Assembly: GCF_002483235.1 (NCBI RefSeq) | Contig: NZ_DLHN01000022.1 | Coordinates: 62,001-126,000, forward strand | Source: Pedobacter glucosidilyticus | GTDB lineage: Bacteria > Bacteroidota > Bacteroidia > Sphingobacteriales > Sphingobacteriaceae | DNA: 64,000 nt | Reading direction: 5' to 3' | Shown: piece after piece, positions 52,471 to 62,269 of the stretch | How positions within the stretch are numbered: position 1 is the first letter of the stretch | Layout: each line of letters begins with the position of its first letter | The notes under the pieces: model-generated | Seen by the model: the letters and a program-made list of their open reading frames with translations, nothing else | Databases searched by the model: none | Told to the model about the DNA's origin: nothing | Program-made: the position numbers and the translations under genes

Positions 52471-54333
52471 ATGTTTGAAAAATACGATGTAATTGTAGTT
52501 GGAGCCGGACATGCCGGATGTGAAGCAGCAACAGCTGCAGCAAACCTAGGCTCTAAAACACTTTTGATTACCATGAACATGGGGACAATAGCTCAAATGA
52601 GTTGTAATCCGGCTATGGGAGGTGTGGCTAAAGGACAAATTATAAGAGAAATAGATGCTATGGGAGGCAAATCAGGCATCATTGCTGATAAATCAACCAT
52701 TCAATTTAGAATGCTTAACCGCTCTAAAGGACCTGCAATGTGGTCTCCGCGTACACAAAACGATAGAATGCGTTTTGCTGAAGAATGGAGACTAACGCTT
52801 GAAGGCACACCCAACTTAGATATTTGGCAAGATATGGCAAGCGGTATCATCGTCAAAAATGATAAAGTTTGCGGTGTCAAAACATCTTTAGGAATAGAAA
52901 TAGAAGCGAAAGCTGTAGTACTAACTAATGGTACCTTTCTTAATGGTGTTATCCATATTGGTGAGAAAAAAATGGGTGGCGGTAGAACAGGAGAAAAATC
53001 TGCTACAGGAATTACAGAACAATTGGTTGAGCTAGGTTTTGAAGCTGGTAGAATGAAAACCGGAACGCCACCAAGAGTTGACGGTAGATCATTAGATTAC
53101 TCTAAAATGGAAGAACAATGGGGCGATGAAGAAAGAGGAAAATTCTCTTTTACGGATACGCCTACTCCAACAGAACAGAGGTGTTGCTGGATAACCTATA
53201 CCAATAGCGAAGTTCACGAAACCTTAAAACTAGGTTTTGAAAAATCGCCTATGTTTACTGGAAGAATAAAAGGTTTAGGACCTAGATACTGCCCTTCTAT
53301 TGAAGATAAAATAAACCGCTTTGCAGAAAGAGAAAGACACCAAATATTTGTGGAACCAGAAGGATGGAATACAGTAGAAATATACGTGAATGGCTTCTCT
53401 ACATCTTTACCAGAAGACATCCAACACAAAGCATTAAGATTAATACCGGGCTTCGAAAACGCAAAAATGTTTAGACCTGGATATGCTATTGAGTACGATT
53501 TCTTCCCTCCTACACAATTAAGCTTAACCTTAGAAACTAAACTGGTTAAAAATCTATTCTTTGCTGGCCAAATAAATGGAACAACTGGATATGAAGAAGC
53601 GGCAGCACAAGGTTTTGTTGCAGGAATAAATGCACACCAAAAAGTGCATGATAAACATGAGCTCATTTTAAAAAGGTCCGAGTCTTACATTGGAGTTCTT
53701 ATAGATGATTTAGTAACCAAAGGAACTGAAGAGCCTTATAGAATGTTTACTTCTAGAGCAGAGCATAGATTACTTTTAAGGCAAGATAATGCAGATGAAA
53801 GACTCTCTCCTATTGGTCATCAACTAGGGTTAATATCCGAGGAACGTTTAAATATTGTAAAAGAAAAAATTAATAATGCACAAAGCATTATAGAACTAGC
53901 CAAAGAAATTAAAATAGATAAAGAAATTGCCAATCCTATTTTAGAAGAACTAGGAACAAGCAGTATCAGCCAAAGCTATAAATTACACAATTTACTAGGC
54001 AGACCTCAGCTTGAAATGAAAGACCTTAGAAGAATGAGTAAACACTTTGATGAGGCACTAAACAAATACAATAAAGAAACTATTGAACAAGCCGAAATAA
54101 AAATCAAATACGAGAGTTATTTTGATAAAGAAATGGAGATTGTAGAGAAAATGAAAAAGATGGAAGACAAGGAAATCAATCCGGAATTTAATTATCATTC
54201 GTTAAATTCTATCTCCAAAGAGGCTAGAGAAAAATTGATGAAAATAAAACCGAGAACTTTAGGTCAGGCTTCAAGAATTTCTGGTGTATCACCTTCGGAT
54301 ATATCAGTTTTAATGGTTCACATGAATAAGTAA
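52471..54333 (+). CDS. mnmG: tRNA uridine 5-carboxymethylaminomethyl modification enzyme MnmG (GidA)
   Basis: With MnmE it makes cmnm5U34 in tRNAs, using FAD and 5,10-methylene-tetrahydrofolate. The 620-residue protein shows the FAD site VVGAGHAGCEAATAAANLG, MSCNPAMGGVAKGQIIREIDAMGG, the two GidA signatures GPRYCPSIEDKI and GQINGTTGYEEAAAQGF, and the C-terminal helical domain. It starts 8 bp after parS site 2. The gene often lies near oriC in bacteria, agreeing with the parS sites. Confidence 0.97.
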   Translation: MFEKYDVIVVGAGHAGCEAATAAANLGSKTLLITMNMGTIAQMSCNPAMGGVAKGQIIREIDAMGGKSGIIADKSTIQFRMLNRSKGPAMWSPRTQNDRMRFAEEWRLTLEGTPNLDIWQDMASGIIVKNDKVCGVKTSLGIEIEAKAVVLTNGTFLNGVIHIGEKKMGGGRTGEKSATGITEQLVELGFEAGRMKTGTPPRVDGRSLDYSKMEEQWGDEERGKFSFTDTPTPTEQRCCWITYTNSEVHETLKLGFEKSPMFTGRIKGLGPRYCPSIEDKINRFAERERHQIFVEPEGWNTVEIYVNGFSTSLPEDIQHKALRLIPGFENAKMFRPGYAIEYDFFPPTQLSLTLETKLVKNLFFAGQINGTTGYEEAAAQGFVAGINAHQKVHDKHELILKRSESYIGVLIDDLVTKGTEEPYRMFTSRAEHRLLLRQDNADERLSPIGHQLGLISEERLNIVKEKINNAQSIIELAKEIKIDKEIANPILEELGTSSISQSYKLHNLLGRPQLEMKDLRRMSKHFDEALNKYNKETIEQAEIKIKYESYFDKEMEIVEKMKKMEDKEINPEFNYHSLNSISKEAREKLMKIKPRTLGQASRISGVSPSDISVLMVHMNK

Positions 54334-54454
54334 TTGATAATCAATATTTTAAATAAATAAAACTTCGATTTTAAAATATTCGATATAAACGACTTTTTTA
54401 AAATTTTAATGATAATCTTCATAAAAATGATAAAATGTCTTAAATCGCATAAAA

Positions 54455-56083
54455 ATGCTTTCAAATAAAAAGATAGTAAAAAATATCCATTTTGTTATTC
54501 TTTTATGGGTAACTCTATTTATTCAGGCTTGCGCAAGTATGCAACCTCCGCAAGGTGGACCAAAAGATGAACAGCCTCCAAAGATTTTAAAGGAGACACC
54601 TAAAAATCTATCTACAAATTTTATCAATAAAAGAATACTTATAGAATTTGACGAATATTTTAAACTGAATAATGAATATACAGAGATAGCTATTTCACCA
54701 GCTCAAGAAATTCCGCCAGTATATAAAATCAAACAGAAAAGTTTAGAGATCGAGTTAAAAGATACTTTGGAAGCCAATACCACTTATACTATAAATTTCG
54801 GAAATGCCATAACTGATGTTAATGAAAGTAACAAGTTGGTAAATTACAGTTATGTTTTTTCTACAGGTTCACAAATAGATTCCTTACAAATATCTGGTAA
54901 AGTTTTAAGTTCTGATGATAACCTTCCATTTAAAGGGGCAACCGTTTTTATCTTTCCTATTGAACGGGATACTTTATTTGGCAAAAAAAGACCAGCAATT
55001 TTTACAACTACTGATTCCTCTGGTGTATTTGCTATCAAAAATTTAAAAGAGGCTACTTACAAACTCTATGCTTTAAAAGAAGAATCAGGAGATAGGATAT
55101 ATAACTCGCCCAAAGAGGAAATAGCCTTTGTAGGCGAACCCATAAAACTTAATAAAGACACTGGAAATATCATTTTAAAACTGTTTAAAGAAATACCTGA
55201 AAAATTTAGAGTACTCGACAAAAAGATAGAAAGTGATGGTAGAATAACGCTTATTTACAATAAAGGAATCAAAAATCCATCACTTAAATTTCTAGATAAT
55301 ACCATTAAAAATCCTATTATATCATACTCAAAAAACGCCGATACCACTTTAATATGGTTAAGAGAACTAACTTTTGACTCGCTTAAAATAGTAGTTAACG
55401 AAGAAAATAAAATCCTAGATACCATCAAACTAACTCGGAATAAAAAAGAGAATTATACCCGAAATATAAAGTTTGAAAACAACCTATTATCAGGTAAGAT
55501 AAAACCTGGTACATCTTTAGAATTAACTTCTAACCTCCCTTTGGCTAGTATCAATAAATCTTTAGTACAACTCATGGTAGACTCTGTAGCACAAACAAAT
55601 TTTAATTTTGAAATTATTGATGCTAACAATAGAGTTGTTAAAGTAAATTACCCTTGGCGTATTAAAAAGCGTTATAGTTTAACGTTTAAAGAGAATGCTA
55701 TTACAGATATTTATGGTAGCAAGAATAAAGAAATAAACCTTGAAATTGAGTTAGATGAAATAGAGAACTATGGAAACTTAACTTTAAACATAGATAGAGC
55801 TGATAGCAGTAAAAGTTATATCATACAGCTATTAAATGAAAAAAAACAAATCTTAAAAGAATCTCCCATTAATGTAAATACCTTACTAAATTATAATACC
55901 ATTAGTAATGGTAAATACTTTATCAAGGTTATTGAAGACGCCAATAAAAACGAAATCTATGATACTGGGAGTGTTAAAAATAATACACAACCAGAAAAGG
56001 TTTGGCTTTATGATAAAGAACTCATCATCAGACCCAACTGGGATAGGGAAGAAAAAATTACTATACCTAAAGAGTTTCCTTAA
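54455..56083 (+). CDS. Lipoprotein with bacterial Ig-like (Big_5) domain
   Basis: Protein of 542 residues with lipobox IQAC (Cys26) and the typical CASMQPPQGGPKDEQPPK start. Residues about 40-140 form a Big_5-type Ig domain (ILIEFDEYFKLNN ... YVFSTGSQIDS); the rest is beta-rich with further repeated Ig-like units (LQISGKVLSSDDN, YKLYALKEES) and probably ends as a surface-anchored protein. Function unknown; this architecture is a recurrent Bacteroidota lipoprotein. It follows mnmG by 121 bp and overlaps the convergent carbonic anhydrase-like gene by 17 bp. Confidence 0.85.
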   Translation: MLSNKKIVKNIHFVILLWVTLFIQACASMQPPQGGPKDEQPPKILKETPKNLSTNFINKRILIEFDEYFKLNNEYTEIAISPAQEIPPVYKIKQKSLEIELKDTLEANTTYTINFGNAITDVNESNKLVNYSYVFSTGSQIDSLQISGKVLSSDDNLPFKGATVFIFPIERDTLFGKKRPAIFTTTDSSGVFAIKNLKEATYKLYALKEESGDRIYNSPKEEIAFVGEPIKLNKDTGNIILKLFKEIPEKFRVLDKKIESDGRITLIYNKGIKNPSLKFLDNTIKNPIISYSKNADTTLIWLRELTFDSLKIVVNEENKILDTIKLTRNKKENYTRNIKFENNLLSGKIKPGTSLELTSNLPLASINKSLVQLMVDSVAQTNFNFEIIDANNRVVKVNYPWRIKKRYSLTFKENAITDIYGSKNKEINLEIELDEIENYGNLTLNIDRADSSKSYIIQLLNEKKQILKESPINVNTLLNYNTISNGKYFIKVIEDANKNEIYDTGSVKNNTQPEKVWLYDKELIIRPNWDREEKITIPKEFP

Positions 56084-56588
56084 ACCAACTAGAATATAAA
56101 ATATAATTGTTTGGTAACTTATCTAATAAAGCCTTTTGCTCATTTGTTAAAGGCTTTATTTTCTTTGCTGGCATTCCTGCATATAAATAACCTGATTCGC
56201 AAACTGTATTCTCCAAAACAACAGCACCTGCAGCAATAATAACATATTCTTCTACTACAGCATGGTCCATTACAATCGCACCCATACCTACTAAAACTTT
56301 ATCTTTTAGTGTACATCCATGTACCAAAGCATTATGCCCTATAGAAACTTGATTACCTATGGTAGTTGACGCTTTTAAATAAGTTGCATGTATAACAGCA
56401 CCGTCTTGTATGTTAGTATCATTTCCTATAGAAATACTACTAACATCACCTCTTATAACCGCATTAAACCAAACAGAACAATTATTACCCATGTTAACAT
56501 CACCAACTATGGTAGCATTTGGTGCAATAAAACAATTGGTACCCCACTTGGGTGATTTTCCTAAAACTGGTAATATTAATGGTTCCAT
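56067..56588 (-). CDS. Gamma-class carbonic anhydrase family protein (left-handed beta helix)
   Basis: Protein of 173 residues with hexapeptide repeats (about 15-140; VGDVNMGNNCSVWFNAVIRGD) and the metal-type His residues in VIHATYL and SIGHNALVHG. Family members bind zinc or cobalt and include gamma carbonic anhydrases and YrdA/PaaY-type proteins; activity cannot be decided. Its end overlaps the convergent Ig-like gene, and its start overlaps the nadB stop by 1 bp, so it may be translated with nadB. Confidence 0.9.
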   Translation of the reverse strand: MEPLILPVLGKSPKWGTNCFIAPNATIVGDVNMGNNCSVWFNAVIRGDVSSISIGNDTNIQDGAVIHATYLKASTTIGNQVSIGHNALVHGCTLKDKVLVGMGAIVMDHAVVEEYVIIAAGAVVLENTVCESGYLYAGMPAKKIKPLTNEQKALLDKLPNNYILYSSWFKETL

Positions 56589-58177
56589 TATAATATCGTA
56601 TCTTTTAATTCTTTAGCATGCTGAGGATAATCTGTTGTATAATGCAAACCTCTACTTTCTTTACGTTCTGTTGCAGATTTTATAACAATATAAGCCACTT
56701 GAATAAGATTTCTTAATTCGCACAACTTTACAGATAACTTTGTTTTTTTATAGAATTCTTCGGTTTCTTCATATAAAAGACGTAACCTTCTCATGGCCCT
56801 TTCTAACCTAAAATCCGAACGAACAATACCTACATAGTCACTCATCATTTTTTGCATCTCACGGATATTATGTGTCACCAAGATATCCTCATTAGAAAGC
56901 TGTGTGTTTTGATCATTCCAATCTGGAATATTTGAAGGAATGATAAACTCGTTTAACTTGTCTTTAGCATCTAAATAAATTCTATGAGCATATACCAATG
57001 CTTCTAGTAAAGAATTAGAAGCCAATCGATTAGCACCATGCAAACCAGTAGAAGTAACCTCGCCACAAGCATATAAACCTTTTATAGATGACCTTCCAAA
57101 CTCATCAACCAAAACACCACCACACATATAATGGCAAGCTGGCGTAACCGGTATCATATCTTTGGTCATATCAATACCAATAGATAAACACTTAGCGTAG
57201 ATATTTGGAAAATGAGAGAGTAAATCTTCCTTTTTACGATGTCTGATATCCAGATAAACAAAGTCATCACCAGACTTTTTCATCTCCGCATCAATAGCTC
57301 TAGCAACAATATCACGAGGAGCTAAAGAACCACGCTCATCGTATTCATACATAAATTCTTCGCCGTTTCTTCTTTTTAAAACACCACCAAAACCTCTTAC
57401 AGCTTCAGAAATTAAAAAAGATGGGTACTCACCAGGATTATATAAAGCAGTTGGATGAAATTGAATAAATTCCATATTTCTAACTTTTGCTTTAGCTCTA
57501 TAAGCCATAGCTATACCATCACCAGTGGCAATAGTTGGGTTAGTTGTAGAACTATAAATATGACCAGCACCACCAGCAGCTAAAACTGTAATTTTGGATG
57601 TTATTTTCTCTATAGTATTATCAGCAGTATTTAAAGCATAAATGCCATAGCACTCAATATTATCAGAATGTCTGTTAACAAACTCTCCTGTATGATGTTG
57701 AGTAATTAAATCAACTGCAAAATAATGCGTAAGTATTTCTATGTTAGGATTTTGGTGAATTTCTTCTAGCAAAGAACGTTCAATCTCAAAACCAGTAATA
57801 TCTTTATAGTGCAATACACGATGCTCAGAATGACCTCCTTCTTTAGCTAAATCATAAAAACCTGTTTTATTCTTATCAAACTTGGCTCCATATTCAATAA
57901 TTTCTGAAATTCTATCTGGACCCTCAGTAACAACAATCTCTACAATATTTTTATCACATAAGCCATCACCAGCAATCAAAGTATCATTAATATGCTTTTC
58001 AAAAGAATCTTCCTTTTTATCCACAACTACAGCAACACCACCTTGTGCATACTTCGTGTTAGATTCATCTTCATTAGACTTTGTAACTATCAGAACTTTA
58101 CCATGTTTTGCAGCCTTAAGGGCAAAACTTAAACCAGCAATACCAGATCCTATAACCAGGAAATCAACATTTCTCAT
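56588..58177 (-). CDS. nadB: L-aspartate oxidase NadB
   Basis: FAD enzyme that oxidises L-aspartate to iminoaspartate, the first step of de novo NAD synthesis; cytoplasmic. The 529-residue protein has DFLVIGSGIAGLSFAL (FAD), the TKYAQGGVA segment, FIQFHPTALY, CHYMCGGVLVDEFGRSSIKGLYACGEV and HGANRLASNSLLEALV. Its product is used at once by NadA, encoded divergently 452 bp away. nadC is not in the window. Confidence 0.96.
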   Translation of the reverse strand: MRNVDFLVIGSGIAGLSFALKAAKHGKVLIVTKSNEDESNTKYAQGGVAVVVDKKEDSFEKHINDTLIAGDGLCDKNIVEIVVTEGPDRISEIIEYGAKFDKNKTGFYDLAKEGGHSEHRVLHYKDITGFEIERSLLEEIHQNPNIEILTHYFAVDLITQHHTGEFVNRHSDNIECYGIYALNTADNTIEKITSKITVLAAGGAGHIYSSTTNPTIATGDGIAMAYRAKAKVRNMEFIQFHPTALYNPGEYPSFLISEAVRGFGGVLKRRNGEEFMYEYDERGSLAPRDIVARAIDAEMKKSGDDFVYLDIRHRKKEDLLSHFPNIYAKCLSIGIDMTKDMIPVTPACHYMCGGVLVDEFGRSSIKGLYACGEVTSTGLHGANRLASNSLLEALVYAHRIYLDAKDKLNEFIIPSNIPDWNDQNTQLSNEDILVTHNIREMQKMMSDYVGIVRSDFRLERAMRRLRLLYEETEEFYKKTKLSVKLCELRNLIQVAYIVIKSATERKESRGLHYTTDYPQHAKELKDTIL

Positions 58178-58399
58178 ATTAAAATGGCTATGTTTTAAAC
58201 AAGCCTTAGTTTTATGTGTATAAAAGTAAAAAAGATGTTAGTTTAATGTATGTAATAAATTAAAAGTATTTCAAAATGTTAACAAAGTAACTAAAACTGA
58301 AAGTCAATATTAAATTACCATTTATTTACTGCTAACAAATCAACACTTATTAACGTTTTAAATTTACTTAATAATAAACAGAATAATTTTATAAACTTT

Positions 58400-58434
58400 T
58401 TATTGATATTTATAATACAACTGATAATCAATAA
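58400..58434. promoter_or_regulatory. Inverted repeat, possible operator in the nadA-nadB divergent region
   Basis: Perfect 8-base arms TTATTGAT and ATCAATAA around 19 bases. Such spacing can suit a dimeric regulator or a hairpin. In so AT-rich a region chance is not excluded. Confidence 0.3.
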
Positions 58435-58607
58435 GATAAACACCTACAAATGTTAATAAATTGTTAGTACTATTAAAGTAAATTAAAAATCAATATAAAT
58501 CTCTTTAAAGATATACACCAAACTAACACCTTAATAAACAATAAGAATTTTATTTATAAATAATTAGTTATTATTAGAAAGTGGAGAAACCATTATTTTG
58601 AAATTTA

Positions 58608-58615
58608 TACCTTTG
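58608..58615 (+). promoter_or_regulatory. Candidate -7 box of the nadA promoter
   Basis: TACCTTTG fits TAnnTTTG, with the ATG at 58630. Expected -33 TTTG was not found at the right distance. Confidence 0.4.
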
Positions 58616-58629
58616 GATAAGGAAAAAAA

Positions 58630-59622
58630 ATGAACGTACTAGAAGAAATTAACATAAAAGGTTTTGTTGATGAATATATTGACCCAACCTTAGATTTATT
58701 CGCAGAAATAGAGCGATTAAAAAAAGAGAAAAATGCAGTAATTCTGGCTCATTATTACCAAGAAGCTGATATACAGGATATTGCTGATTATATTGGTGAT
58801 AGTTTAGGCTTATCACAAGAAGCTGCTAAAACAGATGCTGCTATAATCGTATTTGCTGGTGTACATTTTATGGCAGAAACAGCCAAAATATTATCGCCAA
58901 ATAAAAAGGTATTATTACCAGATAGTAAAGCTGGTTGTTCTTTATCTGATAGCTGTCCACCGCATTTATTTAAAAAGTTTAAAGAGAAATATCCAGATCA
59001 TTTGGTTATTACTTATGTAAACTGTACAGCAGAATTAAAAGCTTTAAGTGATATTGTTTGTACATCTAGCAATGCAGTACAAATCGTAGAAAGCTTACCT
59101 AAAGACCAAAAAATCATTTTTGGACCTGATAAAAACCTAGGTGCTTATGTGATGAAGAAAACAGGCAGAGATATGGTTTTATGGAACGGTGCTTGTATGG
59201 TTCATGAGATTTTTGCACAAGAGAAAATTACCAAGTTAAAAGAGCGTCATCCGCAAGCTAAATTTATTGCACATCCAGAGTGTGAAGACCATATATTAGC
59301 TATGGCTGATTATATAGGCTCTACAACAGGTTTATTAAATTATACTGTAAAGAGTGATGGTAAGGAGTTTATTGTAGCTACAGAATCAGGAATTATCCAT
59401 CAAATGGCTAAAGCAAATTCTGATAAAACTTTTATTCCGGCACCTCCAAATAATACTTGTGCTTGTAATGATTGTCCGCACATGAAGCGTAATACTTTAG
59501 AAAAGTTGTATTTATGTTTAAAAAATGAACTACCTGAAGTAGATGTTCCACGTGAAATTATAGAAAGAGCAAGACAACCTATTGAAAGGATGTTAGAAAT
59601 ATCAGCCAAATTAGGCCTTTAA
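58630..59622 (+). CDS. nadA: Quinolinate synthase NadA (4Fe-4S)
   Basis: Condenses iminoaspartate with dihydroxyacetone phosphate to quinolinate. The 330-residue protein shows AHYYQEADIQD, SKAGCSLSDSCPPH, the cluster ligands Cys132 (NCTAELKA), Cys189 (WNGACMVHE) and Cys282 (CNDCPHM), and IAHPECE. All three iron-sulphur cysteines are present. Around residue 305 the DNA reads TGTTCCACGTGAAATT, a near parS match. Divergent from nadB; terminator follows. Confidence 0.97.
   Translation: MNVLEEINIKGFVDEYIDPTLDLFAEIERLKKEKNAVILAHYYQEADIQDIADYIGDSLGLSQEAAKTDAAIIVFAGVHFMAETAKILSPNKKVLLPDSKAGCSLSDSCPPHLFKKFKEKYPDHLVITYVNCTAELKALSDIVCTSSNAVQIVESLPKDQKIIFGPDKNLGAYVMKKTGRDMVLWNGACMVHEIFAQEKITKLKERHPQAKFIAHPECEDHILAMADYIGSTTGLLNYTVKSDGKEFIVATESGIIHQMAKANSDKTFIPAPPNNTCACNDCPHMKRNTLEKLYLCLKNELPEVDVPREIIERARQPIERMLEISAKLGL
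59544..59559. promoter_or_regulatory. parS-like site inside nadA (14 of 16 match)
   Basis: TGTTCCACGTGAAATT differs from parS TGTTCCACGTGAAACA only in the last two bases. Coding for VPREI in nadA limits it, but in other bacteria many parS lie inside genes. It is 7.1 kb from the pair near mnmG, which is a typical clustering distance. Confidence 0.5.
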
Positions 59623-59632
59623 AAATTTATGA

Positions 59633-59670
59633 AGAGTCAGTATGTATTATTAACTACTGGCTCTTTTTTT
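59633..59670 (+). terminator. Intrinsic terminator of nadA
   Basis: Ten-bp stem AGAGTCAGTA / TACTGGCTCT with one G-T pair and a 12-base loop, then TTTTTTT on the + strand. It is 10 bp past the nadA stop. Confidence 0.88.
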
Positions 59671-59690
59671 CGCTCTCTATTTTAAAAATA

Positions 59691-61169
59691 ATGATGAAAA
59701 TCTTGAAATTATTGATGCTATCTGTTATAGTCTTAATGGTTTCTTGTACATCAAAGAAAAAGTATAATCAAGCTTTAATTGTTGAACATCCTGTTGAAGC
59801 ATTAAAAAAAGATTATCAAATTTTAAAAACTTCTTTATTAGAAGCTCATCCTGGTATTTATTGGTATATAGATAGTATTGTTTTAGCACAAAAGTTTGAT
59901 AGTGTAGAAAACCTCTTGAATAAACCATTAACTTCTTTAGCGTTTTATAGATACGTTGCTCCTTTAATAACAGAAATTAAATGCGGACATACACGTTTAG
60001 TTTATCCTAATAAAAAATATACTTTAGCAGAAAAGCAGGCTTTAAAAGCAAAAGGAGTTCATCCCTTTAATCAGTTTAAAATAGCTTTAGACGAAGATAA
60101 AGTGTTTATTAAATCTGTAAGGGATTCTTCAAGTCATCCGTTAAAACCTAAGATGCAAATTCTAAGTATTGATGCTTATCCGGTAAATACAATTATTAAA
60201 AAAGCCAATCAATTATTTAGTTCTGACGGTTATAATAAAACTTTACAACCCTATATCATTGAAAATAATTTTGGTTATTACTATCAGTTAAACTTTAAAA
60301 AAAGCGATTCTATTCTTTTAAAAATTAAACAAGATACATTAATAAAAGATGTCAATTTAGGCTTTAAAAAGATAAAATCATCATCAAAAAAGATAGATAA
60401 AAAACTAGTTTATTTAGGTAAAGATGCTGATGGTAAACCCATATTAGATTTAAAAATTGATACACTAACAAAAGTAGCTATCTTAAAAGTCGGCAGCTTT
60501 AGTTTTGAGCAAGCTAATTTCAGTAAGTTTTATCGTCAGTCATTTAAAAAGCTTAAAGAACAAAAAATTAACAATCTAATTCTTGATTTAAGAGGAAATT
60601 CTGGTGGTAGATTAAGTGCTTGCAATAAATTATTTAGGTATTTATATGATCAGCCAGCGATATTTAACCAAAGGGTTGAGGTTAAAGAAAGGTACATTTC
60701 TACGCGTAAATATTTCCAAAATAGCTGGTTTTACAATTTCCCTTTTCCACATTTAACCATAAAAAAAGATAGTTTGGGTTATTATACTCCCTTAAGAACC
60801 CATAAATATTTAGAGCCTAAAAATAATGTTTATCAGCAGAATTTATTTGTATTGATAAACGGTTTATCATACTCTGCAACTTCTTTATTAGCAGCAAACT
60901 TACAAGGTGTAAAACGTGGTTTTTTTATTGGTGAGGAAACAGGTGGTGCTTATAACAAATGTACAGCAGGTATAATACCCTATGTTAACCTACCAAATAC
61001 AAAAGTTAAATTGCGTTTACCATTAAAAGTTATGAAACCAAATACGTCACAAAGTATAGTAGGAAGAGGTGTTTTTCCACATCATGAGGTACATTCTAAT
61101 TTGTTAGATGAGTTGGAAGGAAAAGATAAACAACTAGAAAAAGCTTTACAGCTGATAAAGAGCAGGTAA
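59691..61169 (+). CDS. S41-family (C-terminal processing-like) peptidase, lipoprotein
   Basis: Protein of 492 residues with a lipoprotein signal (LMVSC, Cys19) and thus envelope-located. The N-terminal part has KLVEAHPGIYWYI; the tail-protease catalytic region shows NLILDLRGNSGGRLSACN, LINGLSYSATSLLAANL (serine region) and GEETGGAYNKCT. Unlike CtpA it lacks an obvious PDZ domain. S41 members cut C-termini of periplasmic proteins; substrate unknown. It is followed 51 bp later by thiL. Confidence 0.87.
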   Translation: MMKILKLLMLSVIVLMVSCTSKKKYNQALIVEHPVEALKKDYQILKTSLLEAHPGIYWYIDSIVLAQKFDSVENLLNKPLTSLAFYRYVAPLITEIKCGHTRLVYPNKKYTLAEKQALKAKGVHPFNQFKIALDEDKVFIKSVRDSSSHPLKPKMQILSIDAYPVNTIIKKANQLFSSDGYNKTLQPYIIENNFGYYYQLNFKKSDSILLKIKQDTLIKDVNLGFKKIKSSSKKIDKKLVYLGKDADGKPILDLKIDTLTKVAILKVGSFSFEQANFSKFYRQSFKKLKEQKINNLILDLRGNSGGRLSACNKLFRYLYDQPAIFNQRVEVKERYISTRKYFQNSWFYNFPFPHLTIKKDSLGYYTPLRTHKYLEPKNNVYQQNLFVLINGLSYSATSLLAANLQGVKRGFFIGEETGGAYNKCTAGIIPYVNLPNTKVKLRLPLKVMKPNTSQSIVGRGVFPHHEVHSNLLDELEGKDKQLEKALQLIKSR

Positions 61170-61219
61170 AACTTAATGAGTAATTTTTTGCACTTTTGTA
61201 TTTCAAATAGGATTTAAGC

Positions 61220-62269
61220 ATGTTCGAGAATACGCAGAAGACAGAAATAGCAAATTTAGGAGAGTTTGGTTTAATAGACCATTTAACAAAAAATATAAAA
61301 TTAAACCTTGATACCACTATTAAAGGCGCTGGTGATGATGCAGCTGTTCTAGATTTTAAAGATAAAAAGACCCTAATATCTACCGATTTATTACTAGAAA
61401 ACATACATTTTGATTTAGCATTTACCCCTTTAAAGCACTTAGGTTATAAGGCTATCCAAGTTAATTTAAGTGATATTTATGCCATGAATGGGATGGCCTC
61501 TCATGTAACTGTATCACTAGGTTTTTCTAGTAAATTTCCATTAGAAGCCATAGAAGAATTATATGCTGGGATGTTACTGGCTTGTGATAAATATAATATT
61601 GATTTAATTGGTGGCGATACCACTTCTTCAAGACAAGGTTTAGTTATCAGCGTTACCAGTATAGGTTATGCCGATGAAAGTGATATTGTTTACCGTAATG
61701 GCGCACAAGAAGGAGATTTAATTTGCGTTTCTGGCGATTTGGGTGGTGCTTACGTAGGTTTACAATTGTTAGAAAGAGAAAAACAAGTATTTTTAGCAAA
61801 TCCTAAAATACAGCCTGATTTAGAAGGCAAAGATTACATTATTGAACGTCAATTAAAACCAGAAGCAAGACTAGATATTGTTGATTTATTGAAGAAAATG
61901 GAAATTAAACCAACTTCTATGATAGATATATCAGACGGTTTAGCTTCAGAAGTATTACACATTACCAAGCAATCTAAAAAAGGTTGTAAGTTGTATGAAG
62001 AAAAATTTCCTATAGACCCACAAACTGTAGAAATGGCTCGAGATTTTGGCTTAGACCCAACCGTGTGTGCATTAAATGGTGGTGAAGATTACGAGCTATT
62101 ATTTACCATTAAACAAGCAGACTACGACCGCTTAAAACACGATGTTGATATTTCTGTGATAGGTTATATTACAGAAGAAAACGCTGGTAATTACTTAATC
62201 ACGAGGTCTGGAAATGCTCACGAATTAAAAGCACAAGGTTGGAACGCTTTTAAATCTACAGAAAGCTAA
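61220..62269 (+). CDS. thiL: Thiamine-monophosphate kinase ThiL
   Basis: Phosphorylates thiamine phosphate to thiamine diphosphate, completing the de novo route whose thiE lies at 16677. The 349-residue protein shows GDDAAVLDF, GFSSKF and IGGDTTSSRQGLVISVTSIGYA, the DISDGLASEVLHI motif, and NGGEDYELLF. All ATP/Mg residues are present. Its last base is shared with the ATG of the GNAT gene, so the two are coupled. Confidence 0.95.
   Translation: MFENTQKTEIANLGEFGLIDHLTKNIKLNLDTTIKGAGDDAAVLDFKDKKTLISTDLLLENIHFDLAFTPLKHLGYKAIQVNLSDIYAMNGMASHVTVSLGFSSKFPLEAIEELYAGMLLACDKYNIDLIGGDTTSSRQGLVISVTSIGYADESDIVYRNGAQEGDLICVSGDLGGAYVGLQLLEREKQVFLANPKIQPDLEGKDYIIERQLKPEARLDIVDLLKKMEIKPTSMIDISDGLASEVLHITKQSKKGCKLYEEKFPIDPQTVEMARDFGLDPTVCALNGGEDYELLFTIKQADYDRLKHDVDISVIGYITEENAGNYLITRSGNAHELKAQGWNAFKSTES

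Larger units (their letters stand above)
58178..58629. other. Very AT-rich divergent promoter region of nadB and nadA
   Basis: 452 bases without a gene. It holds the promoters of both genes. TACCTTTG at 58608-58615 matches the -7 box TAnnTTTG and is placed for nadA, ATG 15 bases downstream. An inverted repeat TTATTGAT (58400-58407) / ATCAATAA (58427-58434) could be an operator. No known NAD-regulator site or riboswitch was recognised. Confidence 0.45.

Noticed and set aside
52323..52580. 85-codon minus strand frame across the uup-mnmG gap
   Set aside because: Overlaps the ends of two certain genes and both parS sites; codons follow from the palindromes. No product recognised.
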